A DNA stretch of 64,000 bases from Trichostrongylus colubriformis (taxonomy: Eukaryota; Nematoda; Chromadorea; Rhabditida; Trichostrongylidae), in assembly GCA_963978905.1 (NCBI GenBank), contig OZ022259.1, forward strand, positions 3,410,001 through 3,474,000. The letters are read 5' to 3'. Of this stretch, positions 24,001 to 33,666 are shown in pieces (positions within the stretch are counted from its first letter, which is position 1; each line of letters starts with the position of its first letter). The notes beneath the pieces are model-generated. The model saw nothing but the letters and a program-made list of their open reading frames with translations. It had not been told where the DNA came from and did not search any database. The position numbers were made by a program, and so were the translations under genes.

Positions 24001-25976
24001 CGTTGTGGTAGAAAGCTACAAGGACATGCGTTCCAGTGTGGTGAACCACACTATGTGGTTCACCACACTGGAACGCATGTCCTTGTAGCTCACCACACTG
24101 GAACGCAGTTAATGTGAAAACTTTAAGGAACCATGGACTCCCAAGAAATGAAGAGGATTTTGAAAGACAAGATTCAATTTTGGTACTATCGAGCTATTAT
24201 CATCCAGTAGTTGCGATAAAAACTATCACTTTCAACTAAAGCTGTAGAAAAATAGTTGAATAAATCTAAAACATCTCTCCTCGAAAATTTAATGTGAAAA
24301 CATTATTAAATGCTTTGCACAATAATCTCACACAGGAGCATCACTAACTTTCAGGCAAGACATTCACTGCTGCGCGCAGATGATTAAGGAATATTATTAG
24401 GTTGAACCATAATTTCTGTTACACTATGACGAAAAATTTCAAATTTATTTTTCTTAATTTGTGTCTAACTTCAGTCAACAAAATATGTACCATTATGATC
24501 ACCAATATATTGCCAGCGAATAGGGAGATAATAGATGCCTGGCTTATAGAAGTCTGGGGATTTCTGGTCGAAGAAAGTCTGGAGGTCGACTTTGAGATCA
24601 TCGTCATCTTTGAACTGCGGTCCGTCGAGGAAGTGGGTCAGAGATCGGAATAGGTGGTAGTCAGTTGGGACCATGCCCGGAGATTACGGTGGACGGGGGA
24701 GCTTCGTCCAACCAAGGTCCTGGATCTTTTGACACGTCAACTTTGCCACATGTGGGCGAGCGTTGTCGTGGAGGAAGAAGTCTCGGTCCACTTTTCCGGT
24801 AAGTTTTGCCGCTCCGGTGTCCAATTGCCTGCAGTAGAGATCGCCAGTGACTGTCGTGTTGGATGGTAACAGTTTCCCTTTTTTTGAAAATTTAGAAAAA
24901 AAACATTTTTTTCTCTGTGCAATTTTTTAAATTTTTTTCTGTTTCAATTTGAGCAGATCGAGCCATTGGGTTGCCGCCATATGAGGGACAGTACCTGGGT
25001 CCATCGACTGGTAGATTCGGTTAGTGGCCTTGCATGCTGAGGAACCGGGGCGGTGTTCGTGAATTTCGCACATCTCGCGAAATTGTCGTAGATTCACTGC
25101 TAGTTGAAGCCATAGAGAATATGAATTGTGTTAATCAGTAGCCCTTTTCAGTCGCTTCATATACCTCCCACTACCAAATATTCCCGAGGCTTCCACAGTT
25201 TTCCCCAAGAGTGTAACAGAAATTATGGTTCAACCTAATAATAGGTTCTAAATGGCAGCGCAAATATAGATGTTCCTCGTCTACCCTAGCATCAACGGCC
25301 CTAACCACGGATTTGTTACAATTGCGTCTGATGAGATAGATTTTGAGTGGAACAATCATCAATATACATCTCAATCAAAAAATTCAGAATTGAAGCTGGT
25401 GACCAACCAACTTTGCACAGTCGTCGAAATGATAAAAGGCGATATTCCAATTAGAAGAGGAAAGGGTCCAAATCTAGATGATGAGAAAGATCCTGAGTGG
25501 AATCCATGTCTTTATGTGGGTGTCAATGTAGTTGAAGCCACAACACTGTGCTTTGATGTAGGGGTGTAGGATGAATTTACACTTGTGTGTACAAGCAGAT
25601 GATTGTGTAGAACGGTTTGAAATGAGGGACGACAACGCGATAATGAGTGCCTCCATCCCCCCCCCCCCCCCAACTACATTAGCACCTTGATATGAATGTG
25701 AGTACAGTGTTAAAGTAGCTTCACAAAACATGCATGTACATCTATGAAATTTACGGCAGCTGACCGACAGGTCTCAAATCCAGAAATCTGTCCCCTCCTC
25801 TTATAAGAATAACCTAGTACAAAAGAGATTAAAGCATTCGGAGAGTAAGCTACGTTCAAACACGAAAAAGAAACTCACTCCATAGAAACTTCATGAATAA
25901 CTTCACGTGTCGTCTGCCTCATTGTAATTCGACCTTTGGGAAGTAAGGGTTCCGGTACTGGTTTAACACGCACCAT
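18024..25976 (-). CDS. hcp-3: Centromeric histone H3 variant (CENP-A/HCP-3), exon-repeat tail
   Basis: This gene replaces histone H3 in centromeric nucleosomes and marks where kinetochores form. I join 14 exons (25976-25879, 23844-23752, 23530-23450, 23337-23230, 23150-23043, 22799-22689, 22102-21995, 21283-21158, 21028-20939, 20868-20770, 20131-20019, 19930-19803, 19751-19656, 18143-18024) into 492 codons with every phase matching. Residues 399-492 are a histone fold ([44 protein letters not shown]). Loop 1 ([11 protein letters not shown]) is two residues longer than in H3, as in CENP-A, and the ARTKQTARKST tail is absent. Residues 64-308 carry seven EYM motifs at 74, 111, 147, 184, 220, 257 and 295, one per exon. 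HCP-3 of C. elegans is about 288 residues, so this tail is greatly expanded. A possible trans-splice acceptor lies at 26015. Exon 1 is the least certain part. Confidence 0.88.
18690..19612. mobile_element. Inverted pair of mariner 3' ends inside an M5-type element
   Basis: Outer ends are GTCGAATTTTCGCGCGACC and its complement (family M5). Inside, 18821-19141 on the minus strand and 19074-19367 on the plus strand each encode the C-terminal part of a mariner transposase. They share LPHPPYS-DLSLT-YHFF and end [12 protein letters not shown]. The two copies face outward from a shared centre near 19110. Neither is complete and both lack the N-terminal half. It lies in the last intron of the CENP-A gene. 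Confidence 0.75.
20939..23530 (-). repeat. Tandemly duplicated EYM exons of the CENP-A gene
   Basis: Seven consecutive exons of 81-126 bases all start and end in phase 2 and each encodes one (N/G/S)EYM motif. They alternate between two types. Type A (23530-23450, 23150-23043, 22102-21995, 21028-20939) has DGPNEYMT followed by YARPTDNR. Type B (23337-23230, 22799-22689, 21283-21158) has SRNEYMV followed by acidic residues and a Y. The unit of duplication was therefore an A+B exon pair of about 73 codons. The last A copy is diverged. The preceding exon (23844-23752, SIEYPQ) may be a decayed copy. Confidence 0.88.
22275..22449. mobile_element. Family M1 MITE in a CENP-A intron
   Basis: A 175-base element with CAGTCCATTTCGGCAAAA at the left and the complement of CAGTCCATTTCGGGAAAA at the right, flanked by TA. 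It sits between duplicated exons 7 and 6 of the CENP-A gene. A family M2 fragment follows at about 22838-22945. Confidence 0.85.
24014..24090. repeat. Perfect 37-bp-arm hairpin
   Basis: Left arm 24014-24050 (AGCTACAAGGACATGCGTTC...) and right arm 24054-24090 are exact complements around the 3-base loop CTA. An extra direct copy of CACCACACTGGAACGCA follows at 24091-24107. It lies in CENP-A intron 1. Confidence 0.85.
24397..25238 (-). pseudogene. Decayed, internally deleted mariner element
   Basis: Terminal inverted repeats TTAGGTTGAACCATAATTTC at both ends are flanked by TA (24395-24396, 25239-25240). At 842 bases it is shorter than a full mariner of about 1.3 kb. The minus strand encodes the transposase catalytic core and C-terminus: [15 protein letters not shown] (second catalytic Asp), then LPRPP, a stop codon, an altered [12 protein letters not shown] where families have SPDLAPTDYHLF, and the terminal [13 protein letters not shown]. 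Frame breaks and the missing N-terminal half make it dead. It sits in CENP-A intron 1 (23845-25878). Confidence 0.88.
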
Positions 25977-27933
25977 TTCTTCACCGGTTTGCGAAATGAA
26001 AATAAAATTCCTACCTGGAATAGGATTTTTTCAAAAAGCATAAACTTTGAAAGGTGCTACCGCAATGAGGGGGCATTTTGTAAAAAGTTGCTTATCTAAG
26101 CACCCTGTAGACATGGGGCCTTGAAGGGTCAATCTGCACATTCAGGCGTATACTTTTGTCTAAGCCATAATGGAGGAAAAAAGGGTTCCTTTCATCCTTT
26201 AGAGTTAGATAAAAATAATGTCCATAGTGGGATGCCCCCCCCCCATTGCGATAGCACCCTATGAAACAAAATAAAACGAATCAATTAAACGAGGGACCAA
26301 TAGAATCTCGAAGAGTGTGAAGGAGATGGCGATCGATCAATGAAGGCACGCCTTCAGTTTGAATGTCAACCTTCGCGCCATGGTGTACGTAAGTGCAGAC
26401 AAAACGAGATACCCGTCAGCCAAAAAGCCAATCTTTGCATAAGGTAAGAATTTATAGTGAGCGAATAAAACAAGGATTTTCAGTAGTACTGTAGGAACTA
26501 GAATCAAATACAGAATTTTGGGAAAGCGTGAAGAAGGAAAGCAATAAGGTCGGTAAGGCATTAGTCGGTAACTTGACTTTTCCAACAGAAATAGTGTTCC
26601 AGCCTGCTTCAACGCGTGTATATCCTTCTGTTTCAGTATGAATCTCAAACAACACATCAAAATACGACGAGAATACTCAGGATGTGCTGTATTTATAAGG
26701 AGCGGAAAGATTAAAGGACATATGAATGAATTCTGACTTTGAAAAAGTAGCTTTGCAAAATGAACAAACTTCTTGCAATCCATGAGCTCCAAGAAACCGC
26801 AAAATTCACGTTACTTAAGCGAGATTTCTGATGTGTAACTTTGAAAAAGTAACTTTGTAGAATAAACAAGCCCCTTTCCATCCACGAGTTCCAAAAAACC
26901 GTGAAATTTCACACTGCTCAGACAAGTTTCCTGACTATAGCTATTCAGATCGATTGATATCACGATGTATTATTAGACCTATGACTTGATTTGGTGAGGC
27001 TGAAGCTGCAGAATAAGTGATGAGCACCAAGAAACCTTGAAAAATGTCCGTAACTATATGAAGGGGAATGGCCTCCTTGAGGAAGATACCGTGAACCGAA
27101 AAACCACATCAGAGAATTTCTGAACTATTTGACTACAGTAAAGGCAATAAAGGTACCCAATGATGAGACCAGTAAATGGGAGACCAAATGAAACGCAAGG
27201 GAACCTGAGAAGTGGACTGTCCACATCCAGTTTGGCGATGGGATGTTTTCGCGCTAGACATCGTTAAGTATCGATCGAAGTCATGTGGATCTGAGATAAG
27301 TGGCGCCAATTCGCGCGCTCTTTTAAAGGTATTGTCCGTTTTGAATGCCTCACTAAACTTCTTCTCCTTCCTGAGCAATTAAATTATCGGAGTGTGAAGA
27401 TGCTCAACACTTAGCTCGCACTAGCGTGATCAAATGATCGCAGTGTCGTAGTGCGCGCTCCAATTGAGCCTGTCCCTCCGCAGCAATCTGGTCTGTTACC
27501 GCTCACGTACTGTTGCTGCTCACTCTGTGCGGTTATATGTACCTTGCGAATCGTGGTTTCGCGAAGTATAGTCGTTGCCATAGGTCAGGATCTCTTCGCG
27601 GCATGTGGAGCGAAGCGTACGAGTCAGAGGGGCTATACGTACTAGTTGGTTGTCGGAGCGGTTACTTGTCCTGGGCCTAAAATAGCCTAATACAAGGCGC
27701 AATACCGCTAATCGTCTTAGGACCCATCTGCATACGGCGCTCTAAGCTTGCACACATCGCGTCGCAAGCCGCACGCCGCGATATTTACAAATGCAAGTCA
27801 CTGTTGTACACTCAGTGAAAACGAATAAATTTTTATTATTGAAATGAAGAAGCGTAAAAATAAAAACTGAAGTATCAACAGTCATTTAATTGTACTGAAT
27901 AAAAGCACGCCGGCATCATCACTCAGCAGTTCA
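25977..27933. other. Intergenic stretch between the CENP-A and unknown genes
   Basis: No recognised gene. A minus-strand open frame of 151 codons at 26337-26792 encodes a hydrophobic, leucine-rich peptide with several possible membrane segments. It has no splice context I can defend and no family I recognise. The region 27420-27790 has GC-rich words like those of family M4. On the minus strand an AATAAA near 27837 could end the upstream gene. Confidence 0.4.
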
Positions 27934-30047
27934 TCAGTCGGTCTCAGACGATTCAGCAGACGGAGCCGGCAGAACAAAGGTGTCACCATAGGATTCTGTC
28001 TCGCCATAAGACTGATCGCGTGGTTCAAAAATGTCCTCCACATCACGTCGATCGATGCCATCCGGTGCACCGAACTTGTAGGCTAAGCATGGGATAGGGG
28101 TTCGTGGAATGGCATGGTAATGGTTCCGACGATGTATGCGAACTCTTGGCGGTTGTATCGGTGGCGATACAACGACGTCTGGACCGAGTGAACCACCCTG
28201 TTGTTCAATAGCAGTATCTGCATCAGTTTCCGATGACAAGTTCACCACAGGCTGATCTGGTACTCCACTTTTGCTGCCTGAAAATGAGATGAAACGGAAA
28301 ACATCTAGTCAGAGAGACGCACGCGACCGCACGCGGCACCCATGTACAAAACCCATTCCAAACCATACTCACCCCGAAACAGTCGTCCAATCGAATGAAT
28401 CACTGAATGAGCGCTTTTACGTCTCGAGCGATCACGGTCATCCTAAAGCGATACCCATGGTACTATGACTACGGTACTCAAAGTGATTACGGTAATGGGG
28501 TGCGTATCGATAGAACGGAATTTCGCATCGCAGCTTGCGGCGCGAGCTGAAAACACTACATGTGGTGGGACTTTAACAATTCCGTTTTTTGGACAAAACA
28601 CGATGAGGGACAGAATGATCGCCTCAGAACCCATCTACGTACGGCGCCCCTAACTCACACACAACGCGCCGCATACTGCAGCGCGAAAACTGGTCCAAAA
28701 ATACGCACCCGTTCAGAATTGAAAAGATCTAGAAAATATTGGATAAAATTTTACAAGGCTCTCAATAGGACTCACGTCTGTTTCCATCTGAACACCTGAA
28801 CAATATTTCTGAGAAAGTTCAAATAGATTTTTTTCGGAAAGCAGAAAAAGCGCTATTTCAGCGCGTAATACTCTGCGGTTCAATTCGACACAAAACACAC
28901 AAATGGATATGTATCCTTATGCCAGGATTTCACACTGCGGCCTTCAGCGTGTGACGCGATGCGTGCGATGCCGACGCGCCATATGTAATGACGTCCCACA
29001 ACGATTACACGGCAATTACACACGCCCGAAGAGTGTGCCCTGTAAAACCGCCTTCATACTCTGCGGTGTCGACGGCTGTGCCGTCCCTGCCTCTCCGCCC
29101 ATACCACACTGCCCCGCGGCCTGTGAAGGCAGCCAAGCCCCACCGCAGCCAGGCATGCAGCGGAGTATGGAAGCGGCCTATTCGTTTCCATACTCCCCCA
29201 AAACCCAACTGTATACGGTGCCCCTACTCGCATGCATCGCATCGCACCTCGCACTGCGAAATCCCAACGCAAGGGTGCACACCCTAACGAATTACCTAAT
29301 TCACAAACACAGATTTTACAGGGGGTGTGTAATCTTATGTCAAAATTTCGCGCCGCCGCGAGCGACGAGCGGCACGGTGACTTTCTTTACTCAAAGTTTC
29401 ACGCCCCAATTGATTATTTCTTGATTAATTGTTATCATGTGATGTTATTGTTCCTTTTACTTTTTATATTACTATTGTCTTGCTAGGCTAAAAAGTTATT
29501 GGTTTCAGATAATGATGATGAGATAAACAGCTGTTTCTTTGAAGGACCTCCATGGTACCAGCCCCTTGCGTCCTGGATGGAACTGCAACCGACCGCGTCA
29601 AGTCGGGCTGGTGGCGCCGCGAGTGCGATGGCGGAAATTCGACATAAGGCCACACACCCCTTTCACAGTCTGAATGAGCGTTCCGCAGCAATCCAGGACA
29701 AAATCACATCGAAAACTCACCTTTGTTGTATTTTGAACCTGAAAAAAGAAATTTCAACTTCCTAATATACCGTGCACTGGGAAAAGCTGCGATACTAAAA
29801 TGCTTCAGACTTCTATTAGCACTCGAAAACGAGTAGCACACTGGCACTCTCACTGACTCACTTCTCGCTGCACGCATGTTCTCTGCTTCCACATCAGAAT
29901 TAGACTTGCGTATACAGTCGGGACGCGAAATCCGGAACATCGCAATGAACTCACCTGTGGGAATCACCAGAAGGATAAAAAAAGCAAAAAACACTCACGA
30001 GATGAAACACATGTCACAAGAGCGCTTGTGAATGTTGCCATTGCCAT
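27934..30047 (-). CDS. Unrecognised gene with an 18-nt microexon
   Basis: Four exons (30047-29999, 29954-29862, 29739-29722, 28277-27934) join into 167 codons. All junctions are in phase 1 with GTGAG-type donors and CAG acceptors. Exon 3 is only 18 bases, bounded by TTTTTTCAG and GTGAGTTTTC. The first 20 residues are fairly hydrophobic (MAMATFTSALVTCVSS) and could be a weak signal or part of a longer N-terminus. The middle is basic, and the last 100 residues are proline-rich then acidic, ending SAESSETD. I do not recognise the family. A CAG acceptor at 30077 could serve for trans-splicing. AATAAA on the minus strand near 27837 fits a 3' end. Intron 3 holds two nested MITEs. The 5' end is the least certain part. 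Confidence 0.5.
28908..29290. mobile_element. M3 element nested in an M4 element
   Basis: The outer arms are family M4 (left TATCCTTATGCCAGGATTTC, right complement of GCACCCTTGCGTTGGGATTT). Between them a family M3 copy (29040-29190) has CTTCATACTCTGCGGTGTCG on one side and GCAGCGGAGTATGGAAGCGG on the other. The long open frames here (up to 173 codons) are by-products of the symmetric GC-rich repeat. It lies in an intron of the unknown gene. Confidence 0.65.
29338..29648. mobile_element. Family M5 inverted-repeat element
   Basis: The left end is ATGTCAAAATTTCGCGCCGC and the right end is the complement (GCGGAAATTCGACATAAG). The interior is AT-rich, unlike other M5 copies. It lies in an intron of the unknown gene. 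Confidence 0.65.
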
Positions 30048-30191
30048 CGGTGGGATCCACTCAAGGTGACCTAAACCTGGATGTTTGATGTGGGTGAATA
30101 TAGCAAGGTGCTATCTCAACTAGTAAGGTGCTATCCCGATGAAACATGTCATCACATGACTGACCTGTTGTCATTGGTGGGAGCGGCGTGA

Positions 30192-30367
30192 AACCGTGTT
30201 CATACTCAGCGCTGGCAGGCCGTGTCTACGTTCACAGGCAGCGAGGCAGAGTGGTAGAAGAGGTGTAGAGTTGACGCAAGCAAGGAGACAGGGCGGAACA
30301 AGCGGAGACGCAGGGACACGCAGCTACGCTCTGCAGCAGGCACCGCAGAGTGTGAATGCAGCCTAAG
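30192..30367. mobile_element. Family M3 inverted-repeat element
   Basis: The left end is ACCGTGTTCATACTCAGCGC and the right end is CACCGCAGAGTGTGAATGCA then GCCTAA. The family end is TTAGGCCGCGTTCATACTTT followed by GCGG. The interior has GGAGACGCAGGGACACGCAG, shared by all copies. Confidence 0.75.
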
Positions 30368-30585
30368 GAGAAATCACCACCGTGCTTGACTCTACTTCTG
30401 TGCCTGCCGCTATAGTTTCCTGAGTTCTAGAGAGGGGAAAAACTCTTCCCTTCTTTTATTAGCCTAAGCTCTAAAACGTAAAAGACCCCTTCACTCTTAT
30501 ATTAGGGTCCAGGCGGATATATACGCTTGAGCTCAAAGATCGACACAAATTCATTCCATCCACTACGAGATGGTTGCGATAGGTA

Positions 30586-30718
30586 CAGTCGATTTCGGAG
30601 TGTTTGATAGGGCGTGGCCTACGGACTTATATGAAAGTGTATCAAACTCTCCCACCCCGCCACACACTCTCACTCTCGCCAATCAGGCAACGCCCTATCT
30701 TGCGCTGGGAATGGACAG
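30586..30718. mobile_element. Family M1 MITE
   Basis: The left end CAGTCGATTTCGGAGTGTTT follows TA. The arms carry TAGGGCGTGGCCTACGGACT, with the complement on the right. The right end is diverged. Confidence 0.7.
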
Positions 30719-31092
30719 CACCAGTACAAGGAAACCTTCAAAAGTGAAAGAAAAGCTGATAATGAAACACAAAATGCAAAGAAATGAAGGAGGGCGGAGA
30801 GCAAACCAACGATCCCAATCCTACAGATCCGGAACACTACCAGTGAGTCACGGTAGCCGATGCTAGCTTTGCAACGGCCGTGTTGATTTCAAAGAGCCTC
30901 GCCAATAAGATGGCACAAGCAAACTTTGACCCTTCCTTACTCGCTGCACAATGGCATTTTGCAAATTTCGTTTTCACAGTTATAATCAGTACCCGAAGCT
31001 CTATCGATCCATCCGGGTCTTATTCCAATGTTCCATGGAAGGTTGAAAGACGTTAGAGGACGTCTATGGCACGCTATTGACAAGTAAACCTG

Positions 31093-31442
31093 CTTTTATA
31101 CATTGCGGCACTGGCATAGACAGTGGCCATCGACGCCGGCAACGGCGCCTCTGATGACGCGCCCTGCTTATAACGCTTGATCGAACCGTACCAAGAATGA
31201 TGATGATGGTGGCGAGAATCCGCAGCGAGATTTGCAGCTCGGCAAGAACCTTGGCATGGTGCCAAACTGTAGCAAGATTCGCGCAGGCTTTGGCGACAAT
31301 TTGAGCCTGCTCACACCACGACCTTTGTATTGTTGTATGGTTCGGTCGAGCGTTATGTACAAAGCGCGTTTCCAGCGTGCCGCAGATGCCCGCGGCAGGC
31401 AACTTCTTCCCACAGCCGCCGCCGTTGCCGCAAAGTATGAAA
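31093..31442. mobile_element. GC-rich foldback related to M3
   Basis: The left end CTTTTATACATTGCGGCACT pairs with the complement of GCCGCAAAGTATGAAAG at the right. An inner pair is GCTTATAACGCTTGATCGAA and the complement of GGTCGAGCGTTATGTACAAA. Similar long GC-rich relatives lie at 35089-35337 and 37183-37440. Confidence 0.65.
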
Positions 31443-32485
31443 GTTATGTTTGACTCGTCAGCTATGCAAAGTTTCAGAGTTCAATGAAATGTCCCACTCT
31501 CATTCCACTGCAGAGAAATAAGACGTTGTTCAAAGATTGTGATTTCGCGCGATTCAAGCGAAAGGAAAAGATGCATATCGATTGAGCGATTCTGGCAATC
31601 CGCGCCATTCAGGCGCGGAATGGACAAATGGACATGATACATTTGATAAATGAACATGAGTGGCGAACTCTGAGCAATGTCTTAGTTAGAGGATTTGGCG
31701 TTGGATGGTGGAATACTGGTTGGAAGAAGGCGAAGAAGATAGAAAAATGATAAGAAGATGAAGTAAACAAGTACCTCATATAAGTGAGGAGTCCGGTACA
31801 ATAAATGATAACCCCCTTTTCAACCCCTCAGCTATAAACCACAGGCATCAACTTGCTTCTATAGGGAGGTTATCTCTGCGTTAAACATCCGTCTAAGGGC
31901 ACGTGCGCAACACAGGTTAAACTACTTCTTTGCTTCTTCCATCCTAAATTTTTCAAACACGATCTTTTTGTTTATAATTGTATATTTCCATCACTATGAT
32001 AGCACCTAGTAACAACAATAGAACTATCCATTCCCTAGAATTGAGCTCCTAGAAAAAATCAATACACCTACACCTTTCTTCTACAGAGCAACTGGATACA
32101 TCCCAAATCAAACTCACCCATCAGATCCACCATACACCTCTGAATTCAGTTCAGAAATGAACTCCCTCATCTAGTGTTCCTGAATACTCGGCGATAACGA
32201 AATATTAATCATACATCATTTGGTCAACAAAGAAAAGACGCCGTTTCCAATATACGCGATATAAGACGAACGTAGACTAGAAAAAACAGCAGTTACACGC
32301 CTTTTCACTACAAATTCGCCGATATTTCGAAGACTTTATATTTTTATGATATAAACAATCACAGCATCAGATATATCCAAACACGTATTAGACATTGTTC
32401 ACAGTTCGCGACTCAGGCGATCACGCGATGGCACGATACGAATCCAATCTTGTCCGCCTGAATCGCGATCTCTGACCATGACCTT

Positions 32486-32656
32486 GGGCCGCGATCATAC
32501 TTTGCGGCACTGGTGCCGGGGCGTGGCCGGGTGTCTCTGCGTATCCGCCTGCGCCACCCCGTCTCGTTGCCTTCGTCGTCTCTGCATCTCCCCGTGCCAC
32601 TCTGTTCCGTTGTTGGTGAGCGCAGCCACGCCCCACGCAAAGTATGAACGGCCTTA
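32486..32656. mobile_element. Family M3 inverted-repeat element
   Basis: GGCCGCGATCATACTTTGCG at the left; AAGTATGAACGGCCTTA at the right. The interior carries the minus-strand form of the GGAGACGCAGAGACACGC block. An M2 half-element follows at once (32655-32755). Confidence 0.75.
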
Positions 32657-33640
32657 GGCAGACGTCAAACTTCGAAATTGGCGATTTTGCGTGTCGCCAC
32701 TCCACACGCAAAGTCGCCGCATTGCAGTATTTCAAGGTCGCAGAATTGCTAAATGTAAGTTCCAAATTGTAGATGTCGGCCTCAGGAGGCAATAAAATGA
32801 AAGACAATGCTTGCAGAACAAAATAAGACATGCCTCTGATACATGATAGCAAGACAAGGAGGCCAACAGCTTCTACAGACATGTTGACCTTCCAACAAAT
32901 ATAAGCAGGGTACATCCGGAGTCGAGGTTTCTTGAAAAGTGGGGGGGGGGGTCGTATGTGACCGGATAGGAGGGGAGGGGAGAGGTGTACCTGCAGAGGT
33001 CAGCGATGAGCACTAGGATGTAAACTTTTAATGAACAGATAAAAAGCGAAGAGCATTTCACAGCGAACAGATGGGAGAAATGTGAAATAAACATCTTTTT
33101 GCTTAAGGTAATAATACATAGCAATAAAACACATTGCAACTATAGAATCCGGCGTTAGTTATATTTTGGAGGTCAAAGAAGGGGAGGGTGACATACTTGG
33201 TCCCTTGTAAGGAGAGAGGGGGTCGTACTGGAGCGGCTATTTTTCTCGACACTTGAAAGTGCCCTGAATACAAGTGTTCCATGGTGTCCATGTAAGAACA
33301 CTACTTTCTGTGCAGGTACGCACTGCTTGACCCTGTCACACTTGGTTATGCATCGTTAGGACATGATTTCGCAACGCGACTTACGAGGCGACACAAGCTA
33401 GGAACACCGTGGACCTGGGTACTAATGCAATCGCGCCAAAAGCAGGCGCAAGACACGGTAATCGCTCCAGGACCCAACTACATGGGCATCCCTAGCTCGC
33501 GTTGCGCGCCGCCTTGCGAAGTTCTATCCTAACGATGCCGGCTCCGCAGTGCTTGACCCTGTAGCATTTACCTGAACATCCCACCTGAACAGGAAGAATA
33601 AATGCCATGCACGACGGAAATCAAAATAAAAATCAACCCG

Positions 33641-33646
33641 TTTATT
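33641..33646 (-). terminator. Poly(A) signal of GPATCH1
   Basis: TTTATT on the plus strand gives AATAAA on the minus strand, 21 bases past the GPATCH1 stop codon. Confidence 0.75.
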
Positions 33647-33666
33647 GAAAGTGAAGATCACATCGG

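Larger units (their letters stand above)
30048..33666. other. Intergenic stretch filled with MITEs
   Basis: Between the unknown gene and the 3' end of GPATCH1. It holds an M3 copy (30192-30367), an M1 copy (30586-30718), a partial M6 (30885-31060), a GC-rich foldback (31093-31442), an M3 and adjoining M2 (32486-32656, 32655-32755), a poly-G run at 32941-32950 and an M4 copy (about 33350-33540). The last is bracketed by 17-base imperfect direct repeats around GCTTGACCCTGT. No gene is recognised. Confidence 0.55.

Noticed and set aside
25270..25569. 99-codon plus-strand frame next to the mariner
   Set aside because: It starts in AT-rich sequence, has no splice or start context, and lies antisense in CENP-A intron 1.
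26337..26792. 151-codon hydrophobic minus-strand frame, possible membrane protein
   Set aside because: No motif, no start context and no splice links. Kept only as a note in the intergenic entry.
28903..29424. 173-codon plus-strand open frame
   Set aside because: It lies within nested GC-rich MITEs. Similar long frames appear on both strands of these symmetric repeats.
32421..32915. 164-codon minus-strand frame with a hydrophobic start
   Set aside because: Two thirds is M2/M3 repeat sequence. The hydrophobic part (MSVEAVGLLVLLSCIRG) could not be tied to splice sites.
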